64,000 bases of DNA from Adlercreutzia caecimuris B7 (GCF_000403355.2 NZ_KE159646.1:2283561-2347560), one strand, 5' to 3'; positions 40,712 to 49,731 are shown, counted from the stretch's first letter. A program made the numbers and translations. Notes: generated by a model not told the origin, from the letters alone.

Positions 40712-41580
40712 GGTGCATCGCCGTCCTGGCAGAAATACAGGAACACGTCTTCCAGGTTCGGTCGCGCTGGCCGAGCCCCCGCACAGGGGCACTCGTCGCT
40801 GACGATACGAAGCGAGAAGAGGGCACCGTCCTGTTTCATGTTGCCGATGCAGCAGCGTTCGGCCAGCCGCCGGGATTGTTCCAGGTCCGCCGTTACCTCC
40901 CACACTTTGCCCGCGATGCTCTGCTCCAGTGCACTCGGGGCTCCCTGCATGAGCAGCTTGCCGCGGCGCAGCAGCAGGATTTCCGTGGCAATGCACTCAA
41001 CGTCGGGCACGATGTGGGTGGCTAGAAGGATGGTGCGCCCAGGGGCGAAGCGGGAGATAAGGTTGCGAAAGCGGATGCGCTCGCCCGGGTCTAGGCCGGC
41101 GGTGGGCTCGTCCAGCACCAGGACCTTCGGGTCGGATAGCATGGCCTGGGCAATGCCGAGCCTTTGGCGCATGCCCCCCGAAAGGGCGCCGATCTTCTTG
41201 TCCCGCGCGTCGGACAGATTCACGGTGTCCAGCAATTCCGCCGCGCGGCTTCGCGCCAAAGCCGGGGACAGGCTCTTCAGCGCTCCCATGTAGAGGAGGA
41301 AATCCCCCACGGTGAAGTCGCGGTAGAAGACCGGGTACTGCGGCATATAGCCCAAATCGGTCAGAAATGCGCGGCCCTGCGCTCCAACGTCGCGCCCATC
41401 GGCTCTCACTGTCCCGCCGTCGGCGCGCAAGATGCCCACGAGGATGCTGATGAGCGTCGTCTTCCCGGCGCCGTTTTCGCCCAGTAGCCCGAAGACGCCT
41501 TCGCCCAGCGTGGCACTGAAGTCTTTGAGGGCGTACTTGCCCTTGTAGCATTTCGCTACGTTATCGAACTGAATCTCCAT
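40702..41580 (-). CDS. ABC transporter ATPase
   Basis: Nucleotide-binding subunit, about 292 residues. Walker A GENGAGKTT, Q-loop LGYMPQYPVFYRDFTV, signature ALSGGMRQRLGIAQAM and Walker B VLVLDEPTAGLDP are all intact, as is the H-loop ATHIV. The last 70 residues are an extra C-terminal part with a CIGN/CPCAGARP Cys motif. Start at MEIQFDN (41580), with GGAG seven bases before; a TTG 12 bp upstream is weaker. It starts 1 bp after the lipoprotein gene and overlaps the permease by 10 bp. Confidence 0.92.
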   Translation of the reverse strand: MEIQFDNVAKCYKGKYALKDFSATLGEGVFGLLGENGAGKTTLISILVGILRADGGTVRADGRDVGAQGRAFLTDLGYMPQYPVFYRDFTVGDFLLYMGALKSLSPALARSRAAELLDTVNLSDARDKKIGALSGGMRQRLGIAQAMLSDPKVLVLDEPTAGLDPGERIRFRNLISRFAPGRTILLATHIVPDVECIATEILLLRRGKLLMQGAPSALEQSIAGKVWEVTADLEQSRRLAERCCIGNMKQDGALFSLRIVSDECPCAGARPARPNLEDVFLYFCQDGDAPCA

Positions 41581-41581
41581 G

Positions 41582-42754
41582 CTAGGCTCCAAAGCTGAAC
41601 GTGGCGACTGCCGTGTCGATTTCCTCTATGCCGCAGCCCAGAAGCACGATGGCGGCCTGCGCATCATCTAGAAGGATCACCTGGGGAACCCGCCCCACAT
41701 AGCGGGAGTCGTCCACCTCGATGGTCTCGGTGGCCAGAAGCTCGCCGGAGTCAACGGCATAGACCCGCACGGTGAGCACGTCGCCCAGTTCGGCGGTGGC
41801 GACGTATTTGCCCTGTTCGGACACGTAGATACCGTCCCCTCCCTCGTCGCTCGCGGAAAAGGCGAGCCGATGCGCGGCGCCGCTTGCCGCATCGACCCAG
41901 GGAAGGCTCCCGTCGACATGGGAAATCGCAGGGGGAAAGAACAGCCGGCCGTCGGCTCGCAGCATCTCCTCCACGCCCTCCGATTCCAGCCAGTCAAGCT
42001 CAAGCTCGCTGCCGTCGATGCCTATGGTTCCCCATACCGGCGCGCTGTCCTCGCCATCTCCGCTTTCGGCGGAAAAGCCGTCGCCGAAAAAGGCCACGCG
42101 GTCGTCGTCGGGGGTGAATGCGGCGCCGTTCAGCGAGGTCGCCATGCAGCTGGAGCCGCCGATGCCTTGGGCAGTGTCGAGCAGGGTAGTCAGCTGGCCG
42201 GCCGGGCGGTCGTAAAGGTAGAGGGCGCTAAGGCCTGCGATGGCCAGCCGATTCCCGTCGCTCGACGCCGCCACACAGCCGGGATCGAGCACCGGATCGC
42301 CGGACAGAAGCTCTTCCAGCGCCAGAGTTTCTTCCAGCTTCAACTCGCTGTCGTAGATGTACGCGACCGCCCCCGCATCGCCCATAACCGTGAGGACGAT
42401 GCCGTCTTTGAACGGTGCTGCGCCGAAGTCTCGCATCGGTGCCGGAGCCGGGCAGTGGGCCAGCACCGTGCCGGAAGCGGTATCGTAGAGGTACAGCTCA
42501 TCAGCGCAGACGAGCAACGTGCCCGCCTGGGCATAGGAACAGCCCGTCAGCTTTCCCTGGAAAGGCGCGCTGTCGAAAGCGAAGGAACCTGACGTTTGGG
42601 CGGGGTCGTCGTCCTTCATGACATCGGAAGCTGGCAGCGGGGCGGCCGGTGTTTCCGGCGTCGCCTTTTCGGAGTTGTCCGTTGGTGCAGGCGCGCTGCA
42701 GGCTCCCAGGACAAGCAGCGACAGGGCCAGTGCGGCGCAAAGTACTTTTCTCAT
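41582..42754 (-). CDS. lipoprotein with beta-propeller-like repeats
   Basis: Exported protein of 390 residues. The signal peptide ends in the lipobox VLGACS with Cys19, so it is anchored to the outer face of the membrane. After a Pro/Thr-rich linker the domain shows repeated strands (LLVCADELYLYDTASGTVLAHC, AYIYDSELKLEETL, LAIAGLSALYLYDRPAGQLTTLL, KYVATAELGDVLTVRVYAVDSGELLATETI), typical of a WD- or PQQ-like propeller. It sits between another lipoprotein and the ATPase and may be a ligand sensor or accessory subunit of the transporter. Confidence 0.82.
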   Translation of the reverse strand: MRKVLCAALALSLLVLGACSAPAPTDNSEKATPETPAAPLPASDVMKDDDPAQTSGSFAFDSAPFQGKLTGCSYAQAGTLLVCADELYLYDTASGTVLAHCPAPAPMRDFGAAPFKDGIVLTVMGDAGAVAYIYDSELKLEETLALEELLSGDPVLDPGCVAASSDGNRLAIAGLSALYLYDRPAGQLTTLLDTAQGIGGSSCMATSLNGAAFTPDDDRVAFFGDGFSAESGDGEDSAPVWGTIGIDGSELELDWLESEGVEEMLRADGRLFFPPAISHVDGSLPWVDAASGAAHRLAFSASDEGGDGIYVSEQGKYVATAELGDVLTVRVYAVDSGELLATETIEVDDSRYVGRVPQVILLDDAQAAIVLLGCGIEEIDTAVATFSFGA

Positions 42755-42757
42755 GAT

Positions 42758-43792
42758 CTAGGCCTCCTGGAAGAGCAGTATCGAGTTGGTTTTAAAGAAG
42801 GGCGCACCCGCGTTGTCGGCAGGCACCGCCACGCAGTAGAACGTGCTGAGCTTCCCTAACAGGGATGGGTCGATGACGCCCTCCACCACGGCCACGCCCC
42901 CTTTGCTCAGCTCTACGGCGCTCGATGCCTCTCCGTTCACCGCCATCGGCTGGTGATCGAGGAAAAAGGAGATGTTGTAACGCGCGCCGGGAGTGCCGCA
43001 CAGGGTGAAGCGCACGGCTACCGGCTCGGTAAGGGGAAGGTTGTCGAACACCGTGTCGCCATCGAGGGTGAGCGTGTAATAGATCCCGTCGTCCAGCGTG
43101 TCCATGGTTATATCCGGCCATCCCGCCTGGGCCAGGTCGTTCTCCAGGTACCGGGACGTGACCTTTTCCTCGTGCACGCTGCAGGAGGAAAAAGCCTCCA
43201 CTGGGTTCGGCGCCGTGGCGGCGGACGAAGGGGGGTCGGCGTTGAAGCGCATCTCCACACTGGCGGAAAGTGCATTGTGATACCACCCGTAGCTGGACGT
43301 GCTTTCCATGTCCGGCTGGAAGTCGGGGTTCGTGATGCTGACGATAGTCAGGTTCAGCGTGTCGCCGCTGTGCCCGGCCACCGGCTCGAAGAGGAAGGCA
43401 ATGTCTTGATCCTCTGCCGCATCGAATGTATGGCAAAAGGCATAATCGGACGATTGGCCGTCGATACGGTAGGGCTGGGGTTTCCCGTCCAAGAACAGGA
43501 GAAACCCTACACTGTCCAGGTCTCCGCTGACAGAAAAGCGATAGTCCAGGCGAAACTCTCCGCCATCGTAGGGAAACGGCTCCCTCTCACCGCTGTCGGA
43601 CAGGGGCGGATTGGCGGCCTCGTGGCTGAGCATGGCCATAAGGCTCGCGTCGTCCTGGGCTTCCTCGAAGGGGTTCGACGCATCGCTTTGCGCAGGTGCG
43701 GGAACTTCTTCCGGAATGTCGTAACCGCTGCAGGCGGAGATAGGCAGAAGAGCCGCCCCCAGCAGCATGGCCAAAATAGGTTTCATTCGCAT
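42758..43792 (-). CDS. lipoprotein of the transporter operon
   Basis: Predicted 344-residue exported protein. The lipobox PISACSG has Cys21. The mature part is acidic at first (IPEEVPAPAQSD), then beta-rich (FRLDYRFSVSGDLDSVGFLLFLDGKPQPY; VAVRFTLCGTPGARYNISFFLDHQPM), like a double immunoglobulin-like fold. The start is set by AAAGGAGG seven bases before the ATG; the frame extends 42 bp further upstream without need. First gene after the TCS and preceded by a 20-bp site also found ahead of the response regulator, so it is probably the first gene of a regulated operon. Confidence 0.82.
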   Translation of the reverse strand: MRMKPILAMLLGAALLPISACSGYDIPEEVPAPAQSDASNPFEEAQDDASLMAMLSHEAANPPLSDSGEREPFPYDGGEFRLDYRFSVSGDLDSVGFLLFLDGKPQPYRIDGQSSDYAFCHTFDAAEDQDIAFLFEPVAGHSGDTLNLTIVSITNPDFQPDMESTSSYGWYHNALSASVEMRFNADPPSSAATAPNPVEAFSSCSVHEEKVTSRYLENDLAQAGWPDITMDTLDDGIYYTLTLDGDTVFDNLPLTEPVAVRFTLCGTPGARYNISFFLDHQPMAVNGEASSAVELSKGGVAVVEGVIDPSLLGKLSTFYCVAVPADNAGAPFFKTNSILLFQEA

Positions 43793-43833
43793 ACAGGACC
43801 TCCTTTGCGTCTTCTGCTCCAGCCTAGGGCGCA

Positions 43834-43853
43834 AAAGTCAAAAACCGGTCAAG
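43834..43853 (-). promoter_or_regulatory. direct-repeat operator, copy 2 (lipoprotein operon)
   Basis: AAAGTCAAAAACCGGTCAAG on the plus strand, that is CTTGACCGG and TTTTTGACTTT on the minus strand, two TTGAC repeats 11 bp apart, 42-61 bp before the lipoprotein start. It is identical at 18 of 20 positions to the site at 45915-45934 before the response regulator. Confidence 0.7.
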
Positions 43854-43918
43854 CGGCGAAAAAAAATTTCGGAGATGCTGAAGGAGCGCCGGTGAAGATC
43901 GACGGCAGCGGTTTTGCG

Positions 43919-45208
43919 TTAGCTTTTCTCGACGCCTCCTTGGGGGCGGTTGACGGCAATCAGCGCCTTTACGCAGGCGCCCGTATCGCCGTTCGACAGC
44001 TCCAAGGATCCTCCCAGCTTCCTGCAGAATATCCGGCTCATGGCAAGCCCCAGCCCCAAATGGCCGCCGGAGGCATCTTCGGTGAAGAACAAGGCGTCCC
44101 TCTTTCGGAGCGCTGTCTCTGAGAAGCCGGGGCCGTCATCGGTTACCGTGGCCGCTAGCAGTTCTCCTTCCAGGTGGAACTCAAGGACGATCTCGCGGCG
44201 GGCGAAGCGCTGGGCATTGCCCACGAGGTTTTCGAGAATGCGGTACAGAAGTTCGCCGTCGAAGACAGCTGTGCGCTCCGGCACGGAGATGCGATAGGTC
44301 AGCTGCGCGGAACTGCCGCGGCACAGCACGGCCAAAGAATCGCCCAGCCCCTCCAGAAACCCCGGAAGGCTTACCTCTTCGAGGCGAACCTCCACCTCCT
44401 CGATGGCTCCCACCTCGCGCATGGCTTCGGTGTAGCGCCCCATGCGGTCGGCGGCGGATTCCAGGTTGGCAAGCGCCCGATCGAGCTCCTCATCGGTCAG
44501 AAGACCCGCCTTGCGGCTTTCTTGCAAGTGCTCCACATAGCCTCCCATGATGGCGATGGGGTTGCGCAGATCGTGGGCCACGGATGCCTGGAGGGCTCGG
44601 CGCTCTTCCAGCATGTCCCACAGAAGGCGGTTGTTGTCGACGAGGGCCTGACGCATGCTCTCGAAGGCAACGCAGAGCTGGCCCAACTCATCGGTGGAAG
44701 CGCAGCGCACCCGAAAGTCGAGGTCTTGGCGGCGGACGTGGGCGGTCGCGTCGGCGAGCGCGCGGATGGGAGGCTCCAGCTTCTTCCGGTAGAGCCATTG
44801 CCCCGCCAGGGCGATGCCGAGGATGGCGAAGAGAAGCGGCAGCCCGACCATGGCCACCTGCGAGGCGCGGTAGGCGGCTTTCGCCTTATCCGTGAGCATC
44901 GAGAAGCTCGAGTCTATGCGGTCGATGGTGTAACTTGCCGTTTGGTCGGGATCGCCTTCCGCGCCGTCCTGGACAAGACGGCCGAGCGACTGCGCCTGTC
45001 CGCCGATCTCAACTCGGGTGGTCGCTTCCGAGACCGTGCCGTCGGCCGCGGTGATCCTTTGGGTGAGCCAGGCCTCGTTGGAATCTGGCAGGATGGATTT
45101 CTGCAGCTGGCTGCAGCCGAAGATCGCGAGGCCGCTGGCCAGAGCAACGGCGAGCATGGTCACCGCCACGGTTCGGGCGAACTCGCCTTTGAGGGACTTC
45201 TTCTTCAT
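43919..45208 (-). CDS. sensor histidine kinase with HAMP domain
   Basis: Membrane kinase of 429 residues. Helix one is about residues 12-33, an extracytoplasmic domain of about 85 residues follows, helix two is about 117-139, then a HAMP linker (about 140-192). The H box is SVAHDLRNPI with His212. N box (ILENLVGNAQRFA), G1 (VTDDGPGF) and G2 (GGHLGLGLAM) are intact. The start MKKKSLKGEF overlaps the regulator stop by 4 bp. It would sense a wall- or peptide-borne cue and drive the downstream lipoprotein/ABC operon. Confidence 0.93.
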   Translation of the reverse strand: MKKKSLKGEFARTVAVTMLAVALASGLAIFGCSQLQKSILPDSNEAWLTQRITAADGTVSEATTRVEIGGQAQSLGRLVQDGAEGDPDQTASYTIDRIDSSFSMLTDKAKAAYRASQVAMVGLPLLFAILGIALAGQWLYRKKLEPPIRALADATAHVRRQDLDFRVRCASTDELGQLCVAFESMRQALVDNNRLLWDMLEERRALQASVAHDLRNPIAIMGGYVEHLQESRKAGLLTDEELDRALANLESAADRMGRYTEAMREVGAIEEVEVRLEEVSLPGFLEGLGDSLAVLCRGSSAQLTYRISVPERTAVFDGELLYRILENLVGNAQRFARREIVLEFHLEGELLAATVTDDGPGFSETALRKRDALFFTEDASGGHLGLGLAMSRIFCRKLGGSLELSNGDTGACVKALIAVNRPQGGVEKS

Positions 45209-45879
45209 GCCTTCCACCGGTACCCCATTCCCCAAACCGTCTCAATGGGCTCGCTGCCGCAGGCCTCCGAGAGCTTCTGGCGTATTTTGCGCACGTGCTC
45301 TTTGACGACGCTGGCATCCCCTTGGCCGTCGATACCCCATACCGCCGCGTAAATGCGCTCGCGGTCGAAAACCTGGTTGGGGTGAGATGCCAGGAAATCC
45401 AAGATGTCGAACTCGCGCTTCGAGAAGGTTATTTCCCGATCCCCGGCGAACACCTTCCGCTGGGACCGATTGATGAGAAGGCCCTGCCCGGCCACCACTT
45501 CCGATGTCTGGCGCCCCCGGGCCTCCCGGCGCAGATGCGCCTCGATGCGCGCCGTCAGCTCTCGCAGGCTGAAGGGCTTCGTGATGTAGTCGTCCCCGCC
45601 GACTGCAAGGCCGTCAATCTTGTCCTGCTCGGCGATACGCGCTGTAAGAAACAAAATAGGGCAGCCTATGTGGTTCCTGATGGTCTGGCACAGTTGCAGC
45701 CCGTCTGTCCCCGGCATGCCGATGTCCAGCAAGATAAGGTCGGGCTTCAAGCCCAGCTTCGCCAGGGCCTCTTCGGCGTTGTTGGCCTTGCAAACCAAAT
45801 ATCCGCGCTGGGTCAGGTGTGCGTCCAGCAGGTCGGTGAGCATGGGCTCGTCATCAACCACGAGAATCTTTTGGGTCAT
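45205..45879 (-). CDS. OmpR-family response regulator
   Basis: Predicted 224-residue regulator. Receiver with DDEPM, Asp52 in LILLDIGMPG and Lys in ITKPFS; winged helix with ITFSKREFDILDFLASHPNQVFDRERIYAAVWG. GGAGGCGAC precedes the ATG at 45879. It is followed by its kinase with a 4-bp overlap. The 20-bp direct-repeat site 36-55 bp before its start is repeated before the lipoprotein operon, which suggests autoregulation and co-regulation. Confidence 0.93.
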   Translation of the reverse strand: MTQKILVVDDEPMLTDLLDAHLTQRGYLVCKANNAEEALAKLGLKPDLILLDIGMPGTDGLQLCQTIRNHIGCPILFLTARIAEQDKIDGLAVGGDDYITKPFSLRELTARIEAHLRREARGRQTSEVVAGQGLLINRSQRKVFAGDREITFSKREFDILDFLASHPNQVFDRERIYAAVWGIDGQGDASVVKEHVRKIRQKLSEACGSEPIETVWGMGYRWKA

Positions 45880-45914
45880 GCTGTCGCCTCCAATCTTACG
45901 AATCATAAGACGGG

Positions 45915-45934
45915 AAAGTCAAAAAACTGTCAAG
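45915..45934 (-). promoter_or_regulatory. direct-repeat operator, copy 1 (two-component operon)
   Basis: AAAGTCAAAAAACTGTCAAG on the plus strand, that is CTTGACAGTTTTTTGACTTT on the minus strand: two TTGAC repeats 11 bp apart, typical spacing for OmpR-family dimers. On the same strand TTGACT could double as a -35 for a TAAGAT -10 about 18 bp later. Confidence 0.7.
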
Positions 45935-46092
45935 CCCGAGCAGCCGAGGCGGCTTGGGGCCGGAGGGCTGGGGCAACCGTTACAATTATGTGGCCTCGAT
46001 AACAGTTTGGAAGGCACGGTGGAGGCTTCGGCCCGTTCGTGGTTTCCTAAGGAGGACGACTGCACGATCCTACGCAAAGGAGCCCCATTCCC

Positions 46093-46797
46093 ATGGCTGC
46101 TGAAGAAATGAAGGCCCAGGCCCTCGAGCCGCCCTTCGACACGTTTATATTCGATTTGGACGGCACCCTGCTCGATACCCTCGACGATCTCATGGTGCTT
46201 ACCAACGACGTGCTGGCCGAGTTCGACATGCCCACGCATACTCGCGAGGAGATCAACTCCTACGTGGGCAACGGGGCGGCGGCGCTCATCTATCAGGCGG
46301 TGCCCGCCGACACGCCGCCGGCGGTGGCCGATGCGTGCCTCGCGCGGTGGAAAGAGGCCTACGACAGGTACCCGAACGACCTCACGAAGCCCTATCCGGG
46401 TATCGAGTCCATGCTGGCCGAACTGCGGAGGCACGGCTGCAATCTGGGTATTCTCTCGAACAAGTTCGATCGCGGCGTGACGTTCATTGTGGAGAAGTGC
46501 CTTGCCGGCCAGGTGGACGTGGCCCACGGCGAGGGCGGCGAGGGACACTTCCCACGCAAGCCGGATCCGACGGGGCTCTTGGCCACCATCGAGGAGCTGG
46601 GCAGCACGCCCGCGCGCACGGTGTACATCGGCGACTCGCCGGGAGACATCCACGCGGCCCGCAACGCCGGCTGCTATGCGGTGGGAGTCGACTGGGGCTA
46701 CCACGACCCGGCCGATTTCGCCGCTGAGGGCTGGGAGCCCGATTTGCTCGCCAGCAACCCCGAGCAGATCGTGGCCCTTGCGTCCGTAGCTGTGTAG
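46093..46797 (+). CDS. HAD-superfamily phosphatase (phosphoglycolate phosphatase-like)
   Basis: Cytoplasmic phosphatase of 234 residues. The nucleophile motif FIFDLDGTLLDT has Asp21 and Asp23; motif II is GILSNK, and motif III/IV are KPDP and YIGDSPGDI. Cap domain of the Gph/beta-phosphoglucomutase type lies between residues 25 and 110. Substrate unknown; phosphoglycolate is a reasonable guess for this subgroup. It is followed at 17 bp by a VanZ-like gene and, with the mutase, forms a plus-strand group. Confidence 0.88.
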   Translation: MAAEEMKAQALEPPFDTFIFDLDGTLLDTLDDLMVLTNDVLAEFDMPTHTREEINSYVGNGAAALIYQAVPADTPPAVADACLARWKEAYDRYPNDLTKPYPGIESMLAELRRHGCNLGILSNKFDRGVTFIVEKCLAGQVDVAHGEGGEGHFPRKPDPTGLLATIEELGSTPARTVYIGDSPGDIHAARNAGCYAVGVDWGYHDPADFAAEGWEPDLLASNPEQIVALASVAV

Positions 46798-46814
46798 CGA
46801 GTCGAAGGAGCCCC

Positions 46815-47276
46815 ATGCCTCATCGAGGAAAGATCATATTCTCCTGGGCGCTCGTCGCCCTGTGGGCGGCGGTCATCTTCTTCATGTCGGCCCACACGGG
46901 CAGCGACTTCGACGGGGAAGGCCCCCTGGCCGCGGTGAAGCGCTGGCTGGTGGGCCTTGTCGCGCCCGTGTTCGGTCCCGAAACCGACGTGGTGAACGTG
47001 GCGGCTCACTTTACCGAGTACCTGGTGCTCGGCGCGCTGCTGTTCGTGGCTCTGCGCTGCACCTGGCCGGAGTCCTCGTCGAGCCGCCTTGTGCTGGCCG
47101 CCATCGCCCTGGCCAGCGCCTATGCGGTAACCGACGAGTTCCACCAGTCCTTCGTCCCCGGCCGCCTCTGCGACCCTGCCGACTGGCTCACCGACACCCT
47201 CGGCGCTACGCTGGGGGCGGTCATAGTGCTTGCCCTTTCCAAAAGAGGCGGAGCAGCTGAGCACCGCTCCGCATAA
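46815..47276 (+). CDS. VanZ-like membrane protein
   Basis: Predicted 153-residue membrane protein with four helices. Family marks are the start SWALVALWAAVIFFMSAHTG, the AAHFTEYLVLGALLF segment (a conserved H-x-x-E-Y/F) and YAVTDEFHQSFVPGRLCDPADWLTDTLGATLG. VanZ proteins are linked to teicoplanin resistance and to envelope-related functions; the role here is unknown. Overlaps nothing; a weak hairpin covers its stop codon. Confidence 0.88.
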   Translation: MPHRGKIIFSWALVALWAAVIFFMSAHTGSDFDGEGPLAAVKRWLVGLVAPVFGPETDVVNVAAHFTEYLVLGALLFVALRCTWPESSSSRLVLAAIALASAYAVTDEFHQSFVPGRLCDPADWLTDTLGATLGAVIVLALSKRGGAAEHRSA

Positions 47277-47403
47277 TTGGTTCCTGGTGGCGGATAAAAC
47301 CTGCTTGTGAGAGAAGGTCTTCTCCGGCTTCCGGGCTCATGCCGTTTTCATCATCTATAATCAGCACGGCATTATTAACTCGCAGCATCGCCAAGGAGGC
47401 ACC

Positions 47404-48816
47404 ATGGCTGACATTCATTTCGGAACCGATGGCTGGCGCGCCATTATCGGGGAGGATTTCACGCCCGATAACCTGATTCGCGTCATCGATGCCGCGGCGC
47501 GTATCTTCAAGGAAGAAGCCGTGGCGGCTGGCCGCGACGTCGATGCCCCCGGCACGATCATCGTCGGCCACGACTGTCGCCAGGATGCCCACGCCTATGC
47601 CGAGCTTGCTGCTCAAGTGGCTGCGGGCCACGGCTTCAACGTGCTTCTCACGGAAGACTACTGCCCCACGCCGACGCTTTGCTGGTCGGTGGCCCACAAC
47701 GACGACGCGGTGGGCGGCATCATGCTCACGAGCTCGCACAATCCCGCCGAGTATCTGGGGGTGAAGCTGCGCATGGCCGATGGCGGCGCGAGCCCCGCTG
47801 AGTTCACCGACCGGGTGGAAGCGGTGCTGCCGGCCGAGCCCGCCGACGTGCTCGGCCCCTTCCGGACCGTCGATCTGATGACCGAGTATCTGGCCGCACT
47901 GCGCGAGCTGGTGGACGTGGAGGCCATTCGCGCCGCCGGCCTGCGCGTGGTGTGCGACCCGCTTTACGGCGCCGGTCGCCATTACCTGGCCGACCTTCTG
48001 CGCGATATGGGTGTGGAAGTGGTGGAAATCCACAACGGCGAGGACCCCACGTTCGCCGGGCTGCACCCCGAGCCCATCCAGCCCTGGGTTGACGAGGGTC
48101 TGGCGAAGGTGGCCGAGCTGGGGTATGACGCGCTGTTCATCAACGACGGCGACGCCGACCGCATTGCCGCCGGCGACGCTCAGGGCAACTACGTGAACGC
48201 GCACCGCATTATCACGCTGCTCACCAAGCACATGGTCGACCGCGGTGAGACGGGCCGCGTGGTGTCCACCATCACGGCCTCGGCCATGCTCGACCGCATG
48301 TGCCGCAAGCTGGGGCTTGAGCTGGTCAGCACGCCCGTGGGCTTCAAGTGGATCTACGGTGAGATGGAGAAGGGCGGCGTCATGATCGGCGGCGAGGAGT
48401 CCGGCGGCATCGGCCTTCCCAATCACGTGAAGGAGCGCGACGGCCTGCTGATGGCGCTGCTGCTCACCGAGTGCATGGCCCAGTCCGGCAAGGACCTCGG
48501 CACGCTCATCGACGACATGCTTGCCGACATCGGACGCCTGGAATTCGCCCGCCGCGGGCTTTCCATCACCCCCGAGCAGATGGAGCGCTTCCGTGCCGAG
48601 ACGGTGCCCTCTTACACGGCCGACGAGGTGGCCGGCAAGCGCGTGATCGACGTGGATCGCCGCGACGGCGTGAAGCTCTTGCTGGAAGGGGATGCCTGGG
48701 TCATGATGCGCCCCTCCGGCACCGAGCCCCTCGTGCGCATCTACGCCGAGGCCGCTACGACCGACGAGGTGAGCGAGCTCTTGGATGCCGCCGAGGCCGT
48801 GGTCGTGGGCTTGTAG
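47404..48816 (+). CDS. phosphohexomutase (phosphoglucomutase/phosphomannomutase family)
   Basis: Interconverts hexose 1- and 6-phosphates for sugar-nucleotide synthesis. At 470 residues it has the family domains in order. Phosphoserine loop MLTSSHNPAEY (Ser111), metal loop INDGDADRIAAGD, sugar loop GGEESGGIGLP and phosphate loop RPSGTEPLVRIYAEA are all intact. The start MADIHFGTDGWRAIIGE is typical of bacterial PgcA-like enzymes. AAGGAGG precedes the ATG. Which sugar is preferred (glucose, mannose or glucosamine) cannot be told. Confidence 0.93.
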   Translation: MADIHFGTDGWRAIIGEDFTPDNLIRVIDAAARIFKEEAVAAGRDVDAPGTIIVGHDCRQDAHAYAELAAQVAAGHGFNVLLTEDYCPTPTLCWSVAHNDDAVGGIMLTSSHNPAEYLGVKLRMADGGASPAEFTDRVEAVLPAEPADVLGPFRTVDLMTEYLAALRELVDVEAIRAAGLRVVCDPLYGAGRHYLADLLRDMGVEVVEIHNGEDPTFAGLHPEPIQPWVDEGLAKVAELGYDALFINDGDADRIAAGDAQGNYVNAHRIITLLTKHMVDRGETGRVVSTITASAMLDRMCRKLGLELVSTPVGFKWIYGEMEKGGVMIGGEESGGIGLPNHVKERDGLLMALLLTECMAQSGKDLGTLIDDMLADIGRLEFARRGLSITPEQMERFRAETVPSYTADEVAGKRVIDVDRRDGVKLLLEGDAWVMMRPSGTEPLVRIYAEAATTDEVSELLDAAEAVVVGL

Positions 48817-48846
48817 CGAGCCGTCGCACATCCAATGTTTCCAATC

Positions 48847-48874
48847 GGGGGCGCCTCAGGCGCCCCCTTGCTTT
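48847..48874 (+). terminator. terminator after phosphohexomutase gene
   Basis: GGGGGCGCC and GGCGCCCCC form a 9-bp stem with a 3-nt loop, followed by TTGCTTT, 31 bp after the stop. Confidence 0.85.
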
Positions 48875-48942
48875 GTCCGGCAAGCGAGCGGCCGCCTCCC
48901 AGCCGCCGCGCTTGTCGGATGAAGTCCTCGCAGCGGTTGCCC

Positions 48943-49374
48943 CTACCTCAGCTTCTTCAGAAGGGCCCAGGCGCGTTGCTTGCCCTCGGGGGTGTCCATC
49001 ATGCCCTCGAAATCCTCGAATATGACGGCGGTGCGGCCGAGCAGGCGATTGGAGGCGTCCAGTGCTACCGGCATGCGGTAGGCGGCCGACAGCAGTTCGG
49101 CACTGAGGGCATCCGCGGCCACGAGTGCCACCGGGTCGAGCCCCTCCACGATGGTGCGCACATCCTCGGCGCCGAGCTTTCCCTCGTCGGCCTCGGCCAC
49201 CACCAGGACTAGAGGCGCGTTTCCGAACTCCAGGGAAGTCGCCGACTTCTCGAGGGCTCCTTGGGCGGCGGCGCTCAGGGTCGTCGCGCTTAACACCATG
49301 AGGGTGCTTGCGGGCGTGCCCGTGACGTGGGATCCGTACAACACGAGCACTGACTCGCCCGTCACCTCGAACAT
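48943..49374 (-). CDS. conserved hypothetical protein
   Basis: Predicted 143-residue cytoplasmic protein with alternating strands and helices (VLVLYGSHVTG; LVLVVAEADEGKLGAEDVRTIVEGLDPVALVAAD; RTAVIFEDFEGMMDTPEGKQRAWALLKKLR), which could be a small Rossmann-like fold. No catalytic motif is recognised. The start at MFEVTGE (49374) is favoured; the frame upstream is dominated by low-quality sequence. It is divergently transcribed from the small protein, nikR and hypE genes. Confidence 0.6.
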   Translation of the reverse strand: MFEVTGESVLVLYGSHVTGTPASTLMVLSATTLSAAAQGALEKSATSLEFGNAPLVLVVAEADEGKLGAEDVRTIVEGLDPVALVAADALSAELLSAAYRMPVALDASNRLLGRTAVIFEDFEGMMDTPEGKQRAWALLKKLR

Positions 49375-49474
49375 GTTACTACTCACGGAAAAATTCACAC
49401 TCCATCTTGCGCTGGAAGGGCGTTCGCGATAAAAAGGAACTATCGATATATAGTAGCGCAAAAGGAGGCGCGCC

Positions 49475-49729
49475 ATGTGCACCAACGGAGTCAACACCGG
49501 CCAGCTCGAGATGATGATCGACCAGATCGACGACCATATCAAGCTGGAGCGCCGTCATGCGCACGATCTGGGACATTTGGCCTCGGACGCCGGGTTTGCC
49601 ACGGTGGGGGAGAAGCTGCACGACGTCATGCATCTGCTAGACGAGGTGCGCGCAGCACTTGACGAGGCGAAGGACGCCATGGAAGACGACGCCACCGAGG
49701 CGGCCGGCTTCACCGTTTCCCGCGTGTAG
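49475..49729 (+). CDS. small helical His-rich protein upstream of nikR
   Basis: Predicted 84-residue helical protein. Histidines cluster on what would be one face (DDHIKLERRHAHDLGHL and KLHDVMHLL), together with Cys2, so metal binding is possible. AAAGGAGG precedes the ATG. It ends 2 bp before nikR starts. No family recognised. The link to a nickel regulator and to hypE makes a metal-handling role reasonable, but this is inference from neighbours. Confidence 0.65.
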   Translation: MCTNGVNTGQLEMMIDQIDDHIKLERRHAHDLGHLASDAGFATVGEKLHDVMHLLDEVRAALDEAKDAMEDDATEAAGFTVSRV

Positions 49730-49731
49730 CC

